From positions 1 to 58,573 of the forward strand of contig NZ_FQZD01000024.1 of assembly GCF_900141835.1 (NCBI RefSeq): DNA of 58,573 nt. The letters are read 5' to 3'. The notes below the pieces were generated by a model. The model was not told the origin of the DNA. It saw only the letters and a program-made list of their open reading frames with translations, and ran no database searches. The translations under genes were made by a program, and so were the position numbers. Position 1 is the first letter of the stretch. Each line of letters starts with the position of its first letter. The stretch comes from Propionispora hippei DSM 15287. GTDB lineage: Bacteria; Bacillota; Negativicutes; Propionisporales; Propionisporaceae. Of the stretch, positions 1 to 6,584 are shown one piece after another.

Positions 1-129
1 GCTATTATTGCAGTGGCGAGAAAGATTCTAACGCTTATCTACAAGCTGTTGGAATCTGGCGAGTTTTATGACTCAAATATTGCCTTGCAGGCATGCTCAT
101 CGCCACCACGACATAATAGCTTATCTTAA
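1..129 (+). CDS. 3' end of an IS110-like transposase (truncated by window edge)
   Basis: Frame 1 is open from the first base to a TAA at 127-129 and encodes about 42 residues. The string AVARKILTLIYKLL followed by ESGEFYD resembles the C-terminal helix of IS110/IS1111-type DEDD transposases, which usually end with a VARK-(I/L)L-(x)IY-like segment and an acidic, Tyr-containing tail. Only the C-terminus is visible, so neither the family nor whether the gene is intact upstream can be settled. The following 310 bases contain no obvious gene, so the element's right end probably lies there. Confidence 0.55.
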   Translation, partial: AIIAVARKILTLIYKLLESGEFYDSNIALQACSSPPRHNSLS

Positions 130-439
130 CTATATTACGTACGTCTTTATTTTTCAAATATATCCGGTCTTTTACACCTATTCTTTTTTATCTATTGGGA
201 TAGGGTTATTTGGGTTTCCCTTTTTCCTGTTTCGTTAATTTTAGTTTTCACAATAACCTTCCCCATTTATAACTTATTATCTAGAATCATGGTGTTTATA
301 TTCAACTTGTCAGAAAAATCCCCTGCACCAGCGTCCAACTTATTAATCATCGCCAGCAGGATTTAACACATTAACGCAAAACTCTATTATAAAAGCTTAT
401 CAGACTCGGCACCCTACGATAAAAACACAGGAGATATTA
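130..439. other. Intergenic stretch without a recognised gene
   Basis: AT-rich sequence between the transposase remnant and the DUF45 gene. No RNA gene, terminator with a U-tract, or convincing promoter was recognised. It should contain the 3' end of the transposable element and the promoter of the next gene. The only clear signal is the AGGAGA ribosome-binding site just before 440. Confidence 0.4.
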
Positions 440-1162
440 ATGGACAAAACAATCACGCTTAAAGACATGCCAATCCTTTGCCATATCACCTATCAAAAAA
501 ACCGCAAAACGGTACAGCTTAAACTGACAAATAGCAACTCCTTAGATATAGTAGCTCCTTTAGGCTGCCAATTGGCTACCATCGAAAAAATAGTGGCGCA
601 AAAAAGCAAATGGGTCTTATCCCGTATCGCACAATTAACCGCATTATCCGCTATTCCGGTTAACCGGCAGATCCAGGACGGCGCTGCCATCCTCTATGAG
701 GGCGAAATTTTTCAGCTCCGGTTTCTTTACAACAATACGACTCCACCAGTTTATATTAGCGGCCAGGACTTGGTAATTGCTTTGCCGGATCAGTCAGTCT
801 CACCAAAATACATAGCCACTCAACTAAGTAAATGGTATGGACATGCCGCCGCCCGGCAGTTGGCTCACAAAACATCTTATTGGTCCGCCAAACTTAAAGT
901 CTGCCCCAAACGTATTTCCATCAAAGATCAAAAAACCCGCTGGGGCAGTTGTTCTTCCTCCGGCACGGTCAGTTATAACTGGCGGATTATAATGGCACCT
1001 CCCAGTGTAATGGATTACTTGGTCATTCATGAGCTATGCCATTTCCTCGAGCCTAATCATTCCCGTAAGTTCTGGTCCCTGGTGGAAAAGTTCTCGCCAA
1101 CTTACCGTCAAGAAAGAAATTGGCTGAAGAAAAACGGCCCACTATTAAGCAGAATTCTCTAA
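440..1162 (+). CDS. DUF45/YgjP-type M48-like metallopeptidase
   Basis: Protein of 240 residues with a zinc-protease signature near the C-terminus: HELCH at residues 197-201 and a further His at 207 (motif HELCHFLEPNHSRKFW). The preceding TRWGSCSSSG at about 167-176 is the hallmark of the YgjP/DUF45 (SprT-related) family. Family members are small soluble putative metalloproteases, often found beside restriction or DNA-metabolism genes, though no such context is present here. The start is supported by an AGGAGA ribosome-binding site with normal spacing. The next gene lies on the opposite strand and ends 10 nt away (convergent). Substrate unknown. Confidence 0.88.
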   Translation: MDKTITLKDMPILCHITYQKNRKTVQLKLTNSNSLDIVAPLGCQLATIEKIVAQKSKWVLSRIAQLTALSAIPVNRQIQDGAAILYEGEIFQLRFLYNNTTPPVYISGQDLVIALPDQSVSPKYIATQLSKWYGHAAARQLAHKTSYWSAKLKVCPKRISIKDQKTRWGSCSSSGTVSYNWRIIMAPPSVMDYLVIHELCHFLEPNHSRKFWSLVEKFSPTYRQERNWLKKNGPLLSRIL

Positions 1163-1171
1163 GGAGCGGAT

Positions 1172-1693
1172 TTATATTTCCGAACGCCTAAATGCCCCTA
1201 GTCTTTTCCCCGCACTATATGCGATCCACCCACCGGTAATCCCGGTGACCGCTTGCGGCCAGCTCATTACAAAAAGCAGCCCTGCGGCAACTTTCTCCGG
1301 TAAGATCAGCCACGCAGCCAGCCAGGTACATGAACCAAACATAAAAACGGCTTTAGCAAACGCGGCAACCACAATACCTATTCCGCCGTTTTTCCTCTTA
1401 ATTAAAAGCAAAGACAGAGTGATATAGATTATATTTCCTAAAGCAACAGGAATAATGAAGATCGGCACAAACAACATTTGCTGAAAATAAGCGACAACAG
1501 GGGCCAGGACCGCAATCGCGAACGCAGGCCCGAAGCCTGAAAAATATGCGGCAAGTAAAAGACAGGCATTGACCAGACTGCCGATAATAAATGTGGTGGC
1601 AACCGCAGGAATGGGAATCAATAGCCGCAAAGATTGAAATAACAACGTTAAAGCCAATAATAAGGCCGCTCGGGTTAATCGGTGATTTTTCAA
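1172..1693 (-). CDS. ECF-type transporter S component (substrate-binding membrane subunit)
   Basis: A 173-residue, very hydrophobic protein with five to six predicted membrane spans. It begins with KNHRLTRAALLLALTLLFQS, the N-terminal style of ECF S-components (T-x-x-A-L-L-x-A-L). These proteins bind a vitamin, metal or other micronutrient and dock to a shared EcfA/A'/T energising module, which is not in this window, so this would be a solitary group-II S subunit. Start is TTG at 1693 behind a GGAG site. No riboswitch is visible in the short upstream region, so the substrate cannot be inferred. A generic DUF6580-like membrane protein is an alternative. Confidence 0.65.
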   Translation of the reverse strand: MKNHRLTRAALLLALTLLFQSLRLLIPIPAVATTFIIGSLVNACLLLAAYFSGFGPAFAIAVLAPVVAYFQQMLFVPIFIIPVALGNIIYITLSLLLIKRKNGGIGIVVAAFAKAVFMFGSCTWLAAWLILPEKVAAGLLFVMSWPQAVTGITGGWIAYSAGKRLGAFRRSEI

Positions 1694-1720
1694 AATCCCG
1701 GCTCCTTTCCCTTCAGTTTT

Positions 1721-1769
1721 GCATAAATAATCATGGCTACACTCATCGTGCAGCCATGATTATTTATGC
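1721..1769. terminator. 18-bp perfect inverted repeat between two minus-strand genes
   Basis: Positions 1721-1738 and 1752-1769 are perfect reverse complements (arm GCATAAATAATCATGGCT) with a 13-nt loop. The right arm includes the stop codon of the 1760-2095 gene. There is no good U-tract on the minus strand, so this may be an mRNA processing or stabilising hairpin rather than a strong terminator. Confidence 0.5.
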
Positions 1770-2095
1770 CATTTATGGCGCAATGGCGGCCGTTTCGGTC
1801 CATTTCCACTATCTCGCCTGAAAATCATCCATAGCAGCAATCCTAAAATAATGATATAGCCAAGAATCCCCGGTACAATATTGACATCCACCAATATGGT
1901 GATAAACGTCAAAAAAGATAAGAAATACATGCTCTTTTTTATATCCACAAACGGATAACGGGATAATATCAAATAAAGAATCAATAAAATTGCCAAATCA
2001 ATGACAACAAGCATAAACGGATTTACAAACAATTCTTTGGCAATCGCTCCACCAAGGATAACTACCAGAAAATATAACCAGAGCTGCTGATTCAT
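1760..2095 (-). CDS. Small integral membrane protein of unknown function
   Basis: A 111-residue protein with three to four hydrophobic segments (about residues 5-20, 25-45, 55-75 and 75-90) and a short basic, proline-rich tail (RRDSGNGPKRPPLRHKWHK). A clear AGGAGG site lies 7 nt before ATG. I do not recognise the family. It precedes the ECF S-component gene on the same strand with a strong hairpin between, so co-transcription is possible but not certain. Confidence 0.6.
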   Translation of the reverse strand: MNQQLWLYFLVVILGGAIAKELFVNPFMLVVIDLAILLILYLILSRYPFVDIKKSMYFLSFLTFITILVDVNIVPGILGYIIILGLLLWMIFRRDSGNGPKRPPLRHKWHK

Positions 2096-2216
2096 TTTAT
2101 AACCTCCTGTGACCAGTTAATATTTTTCTTTTTTCTATATTTGTATTATAGCCTACTTATAAAAAAACATAAAATTAATTTAAAAGATTGTTTATAAAAT
2201 TAATATTTTGAGCATA

Positions 2217-2243
2217 CTTTTATTAAATACATATTAATAAAAG
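2217..2243 (+). promoter_or_regulatory. 9-bp inverted repeat immediately before the 2258 gene's RBS
   Basis: CTTTTATTA at 2217-2225 and TAATAAAAG at 2235-2243 form an A/T-only hairpin whose 3' arm abuts the TAAGGAG ribosome-binding site. It could modulate translation or be a dyad operator. The AT-richness makes chance occurrence quite possible. Confidence 0.3.
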
Positions 2244-2257
2244 TAAGGAGTGTCATT

Positions 2258-2602
2258 ATGGAATATTCATTTACCCTGTTTGAACCGCATAAAGAACGAT
2301 CGTCAAAATTAATCGAGCCTAGAATTGAATTAAGGCCCAATGGCCGCATTGTTTTTAATAAACTTGCAACGGAACTGTTAAACAACAGTCCATTCTGCAT
2401 GATAGGGTATGATCAGGAAACTCGTACGGTGGGCTTGCTCCCCCTAGGCGAACAAAACGTCAATTCTTTTCCTATCCGTTATGCAACCAAAGGCGCTTAT
2501 GTCGGTGCAAAGAAATTTTTTAAGCATTTTGATATTTTGCCTGAGCAATTAATAGAAAACAATCCTTTCGCTTCCGGCGATTTTATAGGAATTAAACTGT
2601 AA
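2258..2602 (+). CDS. Conserved-looking hypothetical protein, 114 aa
   Basis: A soluble protein of 114 residues preceded by TAAGGAG with good spacing and followed at once by a strong intrinsic terminator, so it is a single-gene transcription unit. It lacks a signal peptide or membrane segment. Visible features are an N-terminal acidic/basic mix, an ELRPNGRIVFNKLA segment reminiscent of small DNA-binding-like beta proteins, and a C-terminal FASGDFIGIKL. I cannot assign a family or function. Confidence 0.6.
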   Translation: MEYSFTLFEPHKERSSKLIEPRIELRPNGRIVFNKLATELLNNSPFCMIGYDQETRTVGLLPLGEQNVNSFPIRYATKGAYVGAKKFFKHFDILPEQLIENNPFASGDFIGIKL

Positions 2603-2640
2603 AAAGTAGGGGTGCACATCGCGCCCCTACTTTTTATTTT
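2601..2640. terminator. Bidirectional intrinsic terminator
   Basis: AAAAAGTAGGGG (2601-2612) pairs with CCCCTACTTTTT (2624-2635), with an A-tract on one side and a T-tract on the other. It sits between the convergent 2258 gene and bcp and can serve both. Confidence 0.9.
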
Positions 2641-2644
2641 ACAC

Positions 2645-3103
2645 TCAAAGCAACTTTAACACCTGTTCAATATGTCCAGCTACCTTAACTTTGCGAAACA
2701 CATGAGAAATAACGCCTTGCGGGTCAATAATGAACGTTGAGCGCTCTATGCCCATAACCTTTTTGCCATACATGTTTTTTTCCTTCCACACGCCGTACTG
2801 CCCTGCAACAGCGCCATCCGGATCGCTCAATAGCAAAAAAGGCAAATTGAATTTACCGATAAACTTAGTATGAGCTGTTATAGGATCACGGCTAACACCT
2901 AAAATAATCGCCTGTTTTGCTTCAAATTGACTCTGTGCATCCCGAAACTCACAAGCTTCCTGCGTACATCCCGGCGTATTATCTTTGGGATAAAAGTACA
3001 AAACAACACTTTTTCCCAGCCATTGCCGTAAACTTACCTGCTGACCATTTGAAGCCAATAAAGAAAAGTCCGGCGCAACGCTTCCTGGGGTTAATAACTC
3101 CAT
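2645..3103 (-). CDS. bcp: Thiol peroxidase of the BCP/PrxQ family
   Basis: Thioredoxin-fold peroxiredoxin that reduces hydrogen peroxide and organic hydroperoxides with thioredoxin as reductant. Counting from the start chosen here (152 aa, the usual length of the family), the peroxidatic Cys46 lies in the TPGCTQEAC motif and the resolving Cys51 follows five residues later, as in the PrxQ/BCP group. The start MELLTPGSVAPDF is preferred over an upstream ATG at 3139 because it gives the normal family length and does not overlap nifV-omega. Cytosolic. It ends in a shared bidirectional terminator, and it probably belongs to the nifV transcript or has its own promoter inside nifV-omega. Confidence 0.93.
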   Translation of the reverse strand: MELLTPGSVAPDFSLLASNGQQVSLRQWLGKSVVLYFYPKDNTPGCTQEACEFRDAQSQFEAKQAIILGVSRDPITAHTKFIGKFNLPFLLLSDPDGAVAGQYGVWKEKNMYGKKVMGIERSTFIIDPQGVISHVFRKVKVAGHIEQVLKLL

Positions 3104-3128
3104 CACTCTTCCCGCCTCTTCTGTCTTA

Positions 3129-4010
3129 TTATCCGGCATCTCTTTTTTTACTTACATATTTCTCATATTTCAAACCCTTCATTTGGCTGCCAATGACCGG
3201 CTTATAGGGAAAACTATAAGGTGAAACCATCATTGCCAGGCGGTTACTGGCTTTAGTCCTGATAAAAGGAGCCGTGTTTCCAAACACGGCCAAAGCGGCA
3301 ACTATTTCTTCCAGTGCCGCATTACCAGCCCGTTCACCGATACCGGCGATAGTAGTGCTAGCATATTGCACCCCTGCTTTGCAGGCGGCTACCGTATTTG
3401 CCGTTGCCAGCCCAAAATCATTATGGGCATGAAATTCTATCGGCAAGGGACAGGAAGCATTCAATTCCTTTAGTATAGAAAAAGTAGTAAAAGGTTCCAG
3501 ACATCCGACTGTATCGGCAAACCGAATCCGCTTAGCTCCCCATTTTGCCGCCGTATGAGCAACTTGTAAAAAAAATTCCCGGTCAGCCCTGGAAGCATCT
3601 TCGGCTCCGACAAATACCGTACAACCAAAGCTCCTGGCAAAACGAATCATATCTTTTAATTGCAGTATAACCCAATCCCGGTTTTTTTTCAATTTGTTGT
3701 AAATATGAAAATCCGATACAGGTACTGAAATATGGACAAAAGAAAAACCGCATTGAACCGATGCTAATATATCTTCTCTTCTTGCCCTGTTCCAAGAAAA
3801 CACTGTTGCTTTCAAACGAGCAGATAAAATGGCCCGCATTGCCTCTTGCTCTTCTTCTCCCATGGCCGGAGTTCCGGCCTCAATCCAGCTAATGCCGGCC
3901 TGATCCAGTGCCCGCGCAATCAGAACTTTCTCCTTTATGGAAAATGCAACGCCTGCTGCCTGCTCTCCATCTCTAAGTGTTGTGTCCACAAATTCCACTG
4001 TCTGCGTCAT
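3129..4010 (-). CDS. nifV: Homocitrate synthase omega subunit (NifV-omega)
   Basis: A 293-residue DRE-TIM metallolyase domain protein that condenses acetyl-CoA with 2-oxoglutarate to make homocitrate, the organic ligand of FeMo-cofactor. The full catalytic signature is present: DTTLRDGEQ at residues 9-17, the metal-binding His-Ala-His at 194-196 (HAHNDFGLA) and GERAGNA at 225-231. It ends shortly after the barrel and lacks the C-terminal communication domain found in one-piece NifV, which the neighbouring alpha gene supplies. The start ATG at 4010 has a GGGAGAGGTGAG site, and an upstream extension would overlap the alpha gene. It follows the alpha gene by 22 nt. The two-protein arrangement is known from Clostridium pasteurianum. 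Confidence 0.9.
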   Translation of the reverse strand: MTQTVEFVDTTLRDGEQAAGVAFSIKEKVLIARALDQAGISWIEAGTPAMGEEEQEAMRAILSARLKATVFSWNRARREDILASVQCGFSFVHISVPVSDFHIYNKLKKNRDWVILQLKDMIRFARSFGCTVFVGAEDASRADREFFLQVAHTAAKWGAKRIRFADTVGCLEPFTTFSILKELNASCPLPIEFHAHNDFGLATANTVAACKAGVQYASTTIAGIGERAGNAALEEIVAALAVFGNTAPFIRTKASNRLAMMVSPYSFPYKPVIGSQMKGLKYEKYVSKKRDAG

Positions 4011-4032
4011 TAGTTTCTCACCTCTCCCTTCA

Positions 4033-5100
4033 CTAATCTCGCGCGAGTTCCGTATCGTAGATTTTTCTGATTTGCTCTTCCCCCAAATTTCCTTTTTGCA
4101 GCACGGCAAGTTTTCGTATTTTAGGCAGCAATGCCCTGATTTCTTCGTCAGTCGCCTGAATATTCATCTGCTGGAGTTTGACTCGTAATGATACGGAACC
4201 TGAGTGTTTGCCAATAACCAGTTTTCGTATCAAGCCAACTTCCTCCGGCGAAAATGCTTCATATAAGGAAGGATCTTTCACAACACCATCGACATGCAAG
4301 CCGGATTCATGGGTAAAAATGCCAGTGCCGATAATCGCTTTATTAACCGGGACTTTAAGCCCCATGCAAGCCAGAATGTGAGCACAATTGCTTGCTAAGG
4401 ACGCATCAATATGGACAGTCTTTTTTAGTAAATGCCTGCTGCCCAGAAGCACTTCTTCCATCGCAGCGTGCCCACGTTCCCCTACTCCGCCAATCGCTGT
4501 GGCAATCCTTCCAACACCGGCTCTGATTGCCGCTAAAGCATTCGCAGTAGCCATGCCATACATATTATGCCCATGAAACTCCAAAGAGCAGGGAATAACT
4601 TTTGCCATATAGGCCAAGGCCTCATAAATCTGAAAAGGATCAAGCCGGCCTTCTTTATCACCATAAATGAACGACTTTATATTGAATTTAACCAATAATT
4701 TAAGATAAAAATCTATATCAACCGCAGAAATCTGCGCCGCATTTTCAATGTGCAGAAAAATATCCAGATTAAGCCGTGTGGCGGCCTCTAATAAGGGATA
4801 CAATTTTTTACTGTTGCTTTTTCGCGACACATGGGGGCAAAAAATACTAATTTTATCAAACCCCAAGTGATAGGCTTTATATAATTCATGCATATTAGGT
4901 CTTATATTGCCACGAAAAAAATAGCTTTCCATGTTGCAAGAGCGAAGCCCGCTTTTCTCCCAATCGGAAACGACAACATCAATATAACCAACCTGCAACT
5001 CTTTTATCGCTTTAAGCATCAATTGCAAGTTAGCAGATCGTATATTTCTTCTCAGCCCCTCATTAACTGTTTGGTCCATGTAAATGACAGGTTTATTCAC
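4033..5100 (-). CDS. nifV: Homocitrate synthase alpha subunit (NifV-alpha)
   Basis: A 355-residue partner of NifV-omega. It keeps the barrel His-Gly-His at 176-178 (HGHNMYGMA) and GVGERGHAA, plus the C-terminal domain motifs HESGLHVDG (264-272) and IGKHSG (296-301), which help complete the active site in isopropylmalate/homocitrate synthases. The N-terminal catalytic motif is degenerate: MDQTVNEGLRR at 8-18 replaces DTTLRDGEQ. This subunit is therefore unlikely to be active alone. The start is GTG at 5100 behind GGAGTGAT; a longer TTG-initiated form at 5133 has no ribosome-binding site. Its promoter is the leader at 5376-5584, with a MITE-like repeat between leader and gene. Confidence 0.88.
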   Translation of the reverse strand: MNKPVIYMDQTVNEGLRRNIRSANLQLMLKAIKELQVGYIDVVVSDWEKSGLRSCNMESYFFRGNIRPNMHELYKAYHLGFDKISIFCPHVSRKSNSKKLYPLLEAATRLNLDIFLHIENAAQISAVDIDFYLKLLVKFNIKSFIYGDKEGRLDPFQIYEALAYMAKVIPCSLEFHGHNMYGMATANALAAIRAGVGRIATAIGGVGERGHAAMEEVLLGSRHLLKKTVHIDASLASNCAHILACMGLKVPVNKAIIGTGIFTHESGLHVDGVVKDPSLYEAFSPEEVGLIRKLVIGKHSGSVSLRVKLQQMNIQATDEEIRALLPKIRKLAVLQKGNLGEEQIRKIYDTELARD

Positions 5101-5179
5101 AACTATCACTCCAATTACCGAAAATCCTGACAATTAAATTTTCACTTAATTGGATTAGAATTTCAGCCCTGGCTTATAA

Positions 5180-5346
5180 GCTAGTACTTTACCAACTTTG
5201 AAATAAGAAGCTGATCGCGAGGCAAAATTTTGTCAGCCGGGACGGAGGCAAAAGACATATCGCCAGTATGCCGACTGACGACAACGAAGGATGCGGAATG
5301 TTGATCGTCAGCAATTTCTAGTTTCAAGATCGGTGGGAGTACCAGG
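5180..5346. repeat. MITE-like repeat family A, copy 1 (in the nifV 5' region)
   Basis: About 165 bp bounded by imperfect terminal inverted repeats (CTAGTACTTTACCAACTTTG at the left, the complement of a related CTGGTACTC...CTTGAAA end at the right). The interior carries an ACTGACGACAACGAAGG box. By-eye alignment shows the same element, in opposite orientation, at 49662-49823 and 54284-54450. No transposase is encoded, so it is non-autonomous. It separates the nifV leader from nifV-alpha. A 67-codon open frame that crosses it is not considered a gene. Confidence 0.72.
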
Positions 5347-5375
5347 GGCAGCATCTGTTTGTAACGATGGCTACC

Positions 5376-5549
5376 AAAAAGCAAAAGAGACTCATGGATA
5401 ATACATTATCCACAAGCCTCTTTGCTTGTTATATAAAGCATATGACTTTATAACCATACAGGCATTATACATAAATTAACAGAAAAAGACTTACAAACGT
5501 TGATGTTTATAAGCCACTTTGCTTAGTTTCCCCAAATAATTTTCAATTT
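5376..5549 (-). promoter_or_regulatory. nifV leader RNA with two tandem antiterminator/terminator modules (copy 1)
   Basis: Reading on the minus strand from the promoter, module 1 is a hairpin TAAGC-AAAGTG-GCTTA (5525-5510). Its 3' arm is also the 5' arm of an intrinsic terminator (5515-5488, hexanucleotide loop, then a T5 tract at 5487-5483). Module 2 is ACAAGC-AAAGAG-GCTTGT (5429-5412), overlapping in the same way a second terminator (5422-5385, followed by T5). In each module the hairpin and terminator are mutually exclusive. Both hexaloops have A at position 1 and G at position 4, the consensus known for ANTAR-protein RNA targets. The leader is nearly duplicated ahead of mop-nifH. Its function as an antitermination switch is inferred. 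Confidence 0.62.
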
Positions 5550-5555
5550 AATTAG

Positions 5556-5584
5556 ACTATAACATATATCGAAACTCTTGACAA
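5556..5584 (-). promoter_or_regulatory. Sigma-A promoter of the nifV transcript
   Basis: On the minus strand, TTGTCA (5584-5579) and TATAGT (5561-5556) are separated by exactly 17 nt. The promoter begins about 20 nt downstream of the stop codon of the anfO-like gene, so nifV has its own start. The same promoter, with the same spacing, precedes mop at 16016-16044. Confidence 0.8.
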
Positions 5585-5604
5585 TACCCTGATAAAATTC
5601 AAAA

Positions 5605-6228
5605 TCAGCCTCTGCTGCTAATATTTACTTTCACCTCATTGGCATTAATACGTTCCACCGCATAATTCAGCTTTTTTTCCATCAGTTCGGCTTCCAGCCA
5701 GGGGGGAATATGCTTACACTGTATACCAATAGTCTCAAACTTTCCTTTACGCAACAGCGGCAATAGTACTTGTTTGGACGTAACGCCGGCATTATTCTGC
5801 TGGACTTTTGTTAAGTTTACAAAATAATGTCCGCAGGAAGGTTCTTCAATGAAGGACTCCACACTGGGCTTAACTACCGTAATTTTTTGCGTGGCCAGCT
5901 CCCGTTCCCGCTCCCAGACTTCATCCAGGAAGCTTTCCGGTTTTCCCTCAATCTCCCACACATTAACCTGAGCCTTTTCCAATTCAAAGTAAGGAACACC
6001 CTGTACGGCTAAGGCAATAAAAGTTTTACATTGCTGCAAAAAGGCAATCAGTTCTGTCATTTTTTTTCGCAGCCCAACTAACCCTTGCCCGTAATCAAAG
6101 GAGACCGACATTTGACGGACGGGAGTCCATACTGTATTTTCTTTGGCATAAACTACTAAAATTCCCGGTTCATTAATTCCTGCCGTTACCTGCCGCTCAT
6201 TGACCAGTACGGCAATTTCCTTAGCCAT
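5605..6228 (-). CDS. AnfO-family nitrogenase accessory protein
   Basis: A 207-residue soluble protein resembling the Fe-only nitrogenase accessory protein AnfO. The N-terminal MAKEIAVLVNERQVTAGINE and the conserved WEIEGKPESFLDEV at about 91-104 match my memory of that family. AnfO-like proteins occur in Firmicutes beside Mo-nitrogenase genes too; the biochemical role is unclear, with proposals of a helper for cofactor or apoprotein maturation. It is the last gene of the nif operon. The ATG at 6228 has an AAGGAGG site 8 nt upstream. The window has no anfHDGK, so an Fe-only nitrogenase is not indicated here. Confidence 0.75.
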   Translation of the reverse strand: MAKEIAVLVNERQVTAGINEPGILVVYAKENTVWTPVRQMSVSFDYGQGLVGLRKKMTELIAFLQQCKTFIALAVQGVPYFELEKAQVNVWEIEGKPESFLDEVWERERELATQKITVVKPSVESFIEEPSCGHYFVNLTKVQQNNAGVTSKQVLLPLLRKGKFETIGIQCKHIPPWLEAELMEKKLNYAVERINANEVKVNISSRG

Positions 6229-6255
6229 CAAATTCGCCTCCTTAAACTAACTTCC

Positions 6256-6564
6256 TTATAGCGCCAAACGCTGCACAATCGAGTCGCCCTCAATATGCTC
6301 ATCCATAATTTCCTCTACATCGTCAGGCGTAACCGAACCATACCATACATTGTCAGGATAGACAACGACAATCGGTCCCTGTTCGCAGATACCAAAACAA
6401 CCCGTATTGGAAATAAACACTTCACCACTAAGATCCCGGTCCCTGATTTCTTCCATAAAGGCTTCTACTACACCAACCGCATCCTTTGTCAGGCAAAACC
6501 CTTTTGCCTGTCCAGTCATCCGCGAGCTGGTACAGACAAATATATGGCGTTTAGGTTTGTTCAT
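6256..6564 (-). CDS. Thioredoxin-like [2Fe-2S] ferredoxin
   Basis: A 102-residue protein with four cysteines at 11, 24, 56 and 60 (VCTSSR, GFC, NTGCFGIC), the arrangement of the thioredoxin-like [2Fe-2S] ferredoxin family, which includes the Clostridium pasteurianum and Azotobacter vinelandii FdI/Shethna-type proteins linked to nif genes. A role in electron delivery or in nitrogenase protection/maturation is plausible. The third in-frame ATG region (6564) is chosen because GGAGG abuts the first ATG. It lies between nifB and the anfO-like gene, 20 nt from nifB, and is surely co-transcribed. Confidence 0.9.
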   Translation of the reverse strand: MNKPKRHIFVCTSSRMTGQAKGFCLTKDAVGVVEAFMEEIRDRDLSGEVFISNTGCFGICEQGPIVVVYPDNVWYGSVTPDDVEEIMDEHIEGDSIVQRLAL

Positions 6565-6584
6565 GTTCATCCTCCATTATTGAT

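Noticed and set aside
1-129. Possibility that the left end is a normal gene fragment, not a transposase
   Set aside because: The AVARK-(I/L)L-x-x-IY pattern points to IS110; kept with moderate confidence only.
4011-4109. 33-residue N-terminal extension of NifV-omega
   Set aside because: It overlaps the alpha gene, is hydrophilic and basic, and the internal ATG has a strong ribosome-binding site.
5181-5384. Open frame of 67 codons on the minus strand
   Set aside because: It crosses repeat A1 and the terminator region of the nifV leader, has no ribosome-binding site and no protein-like conservation cue.
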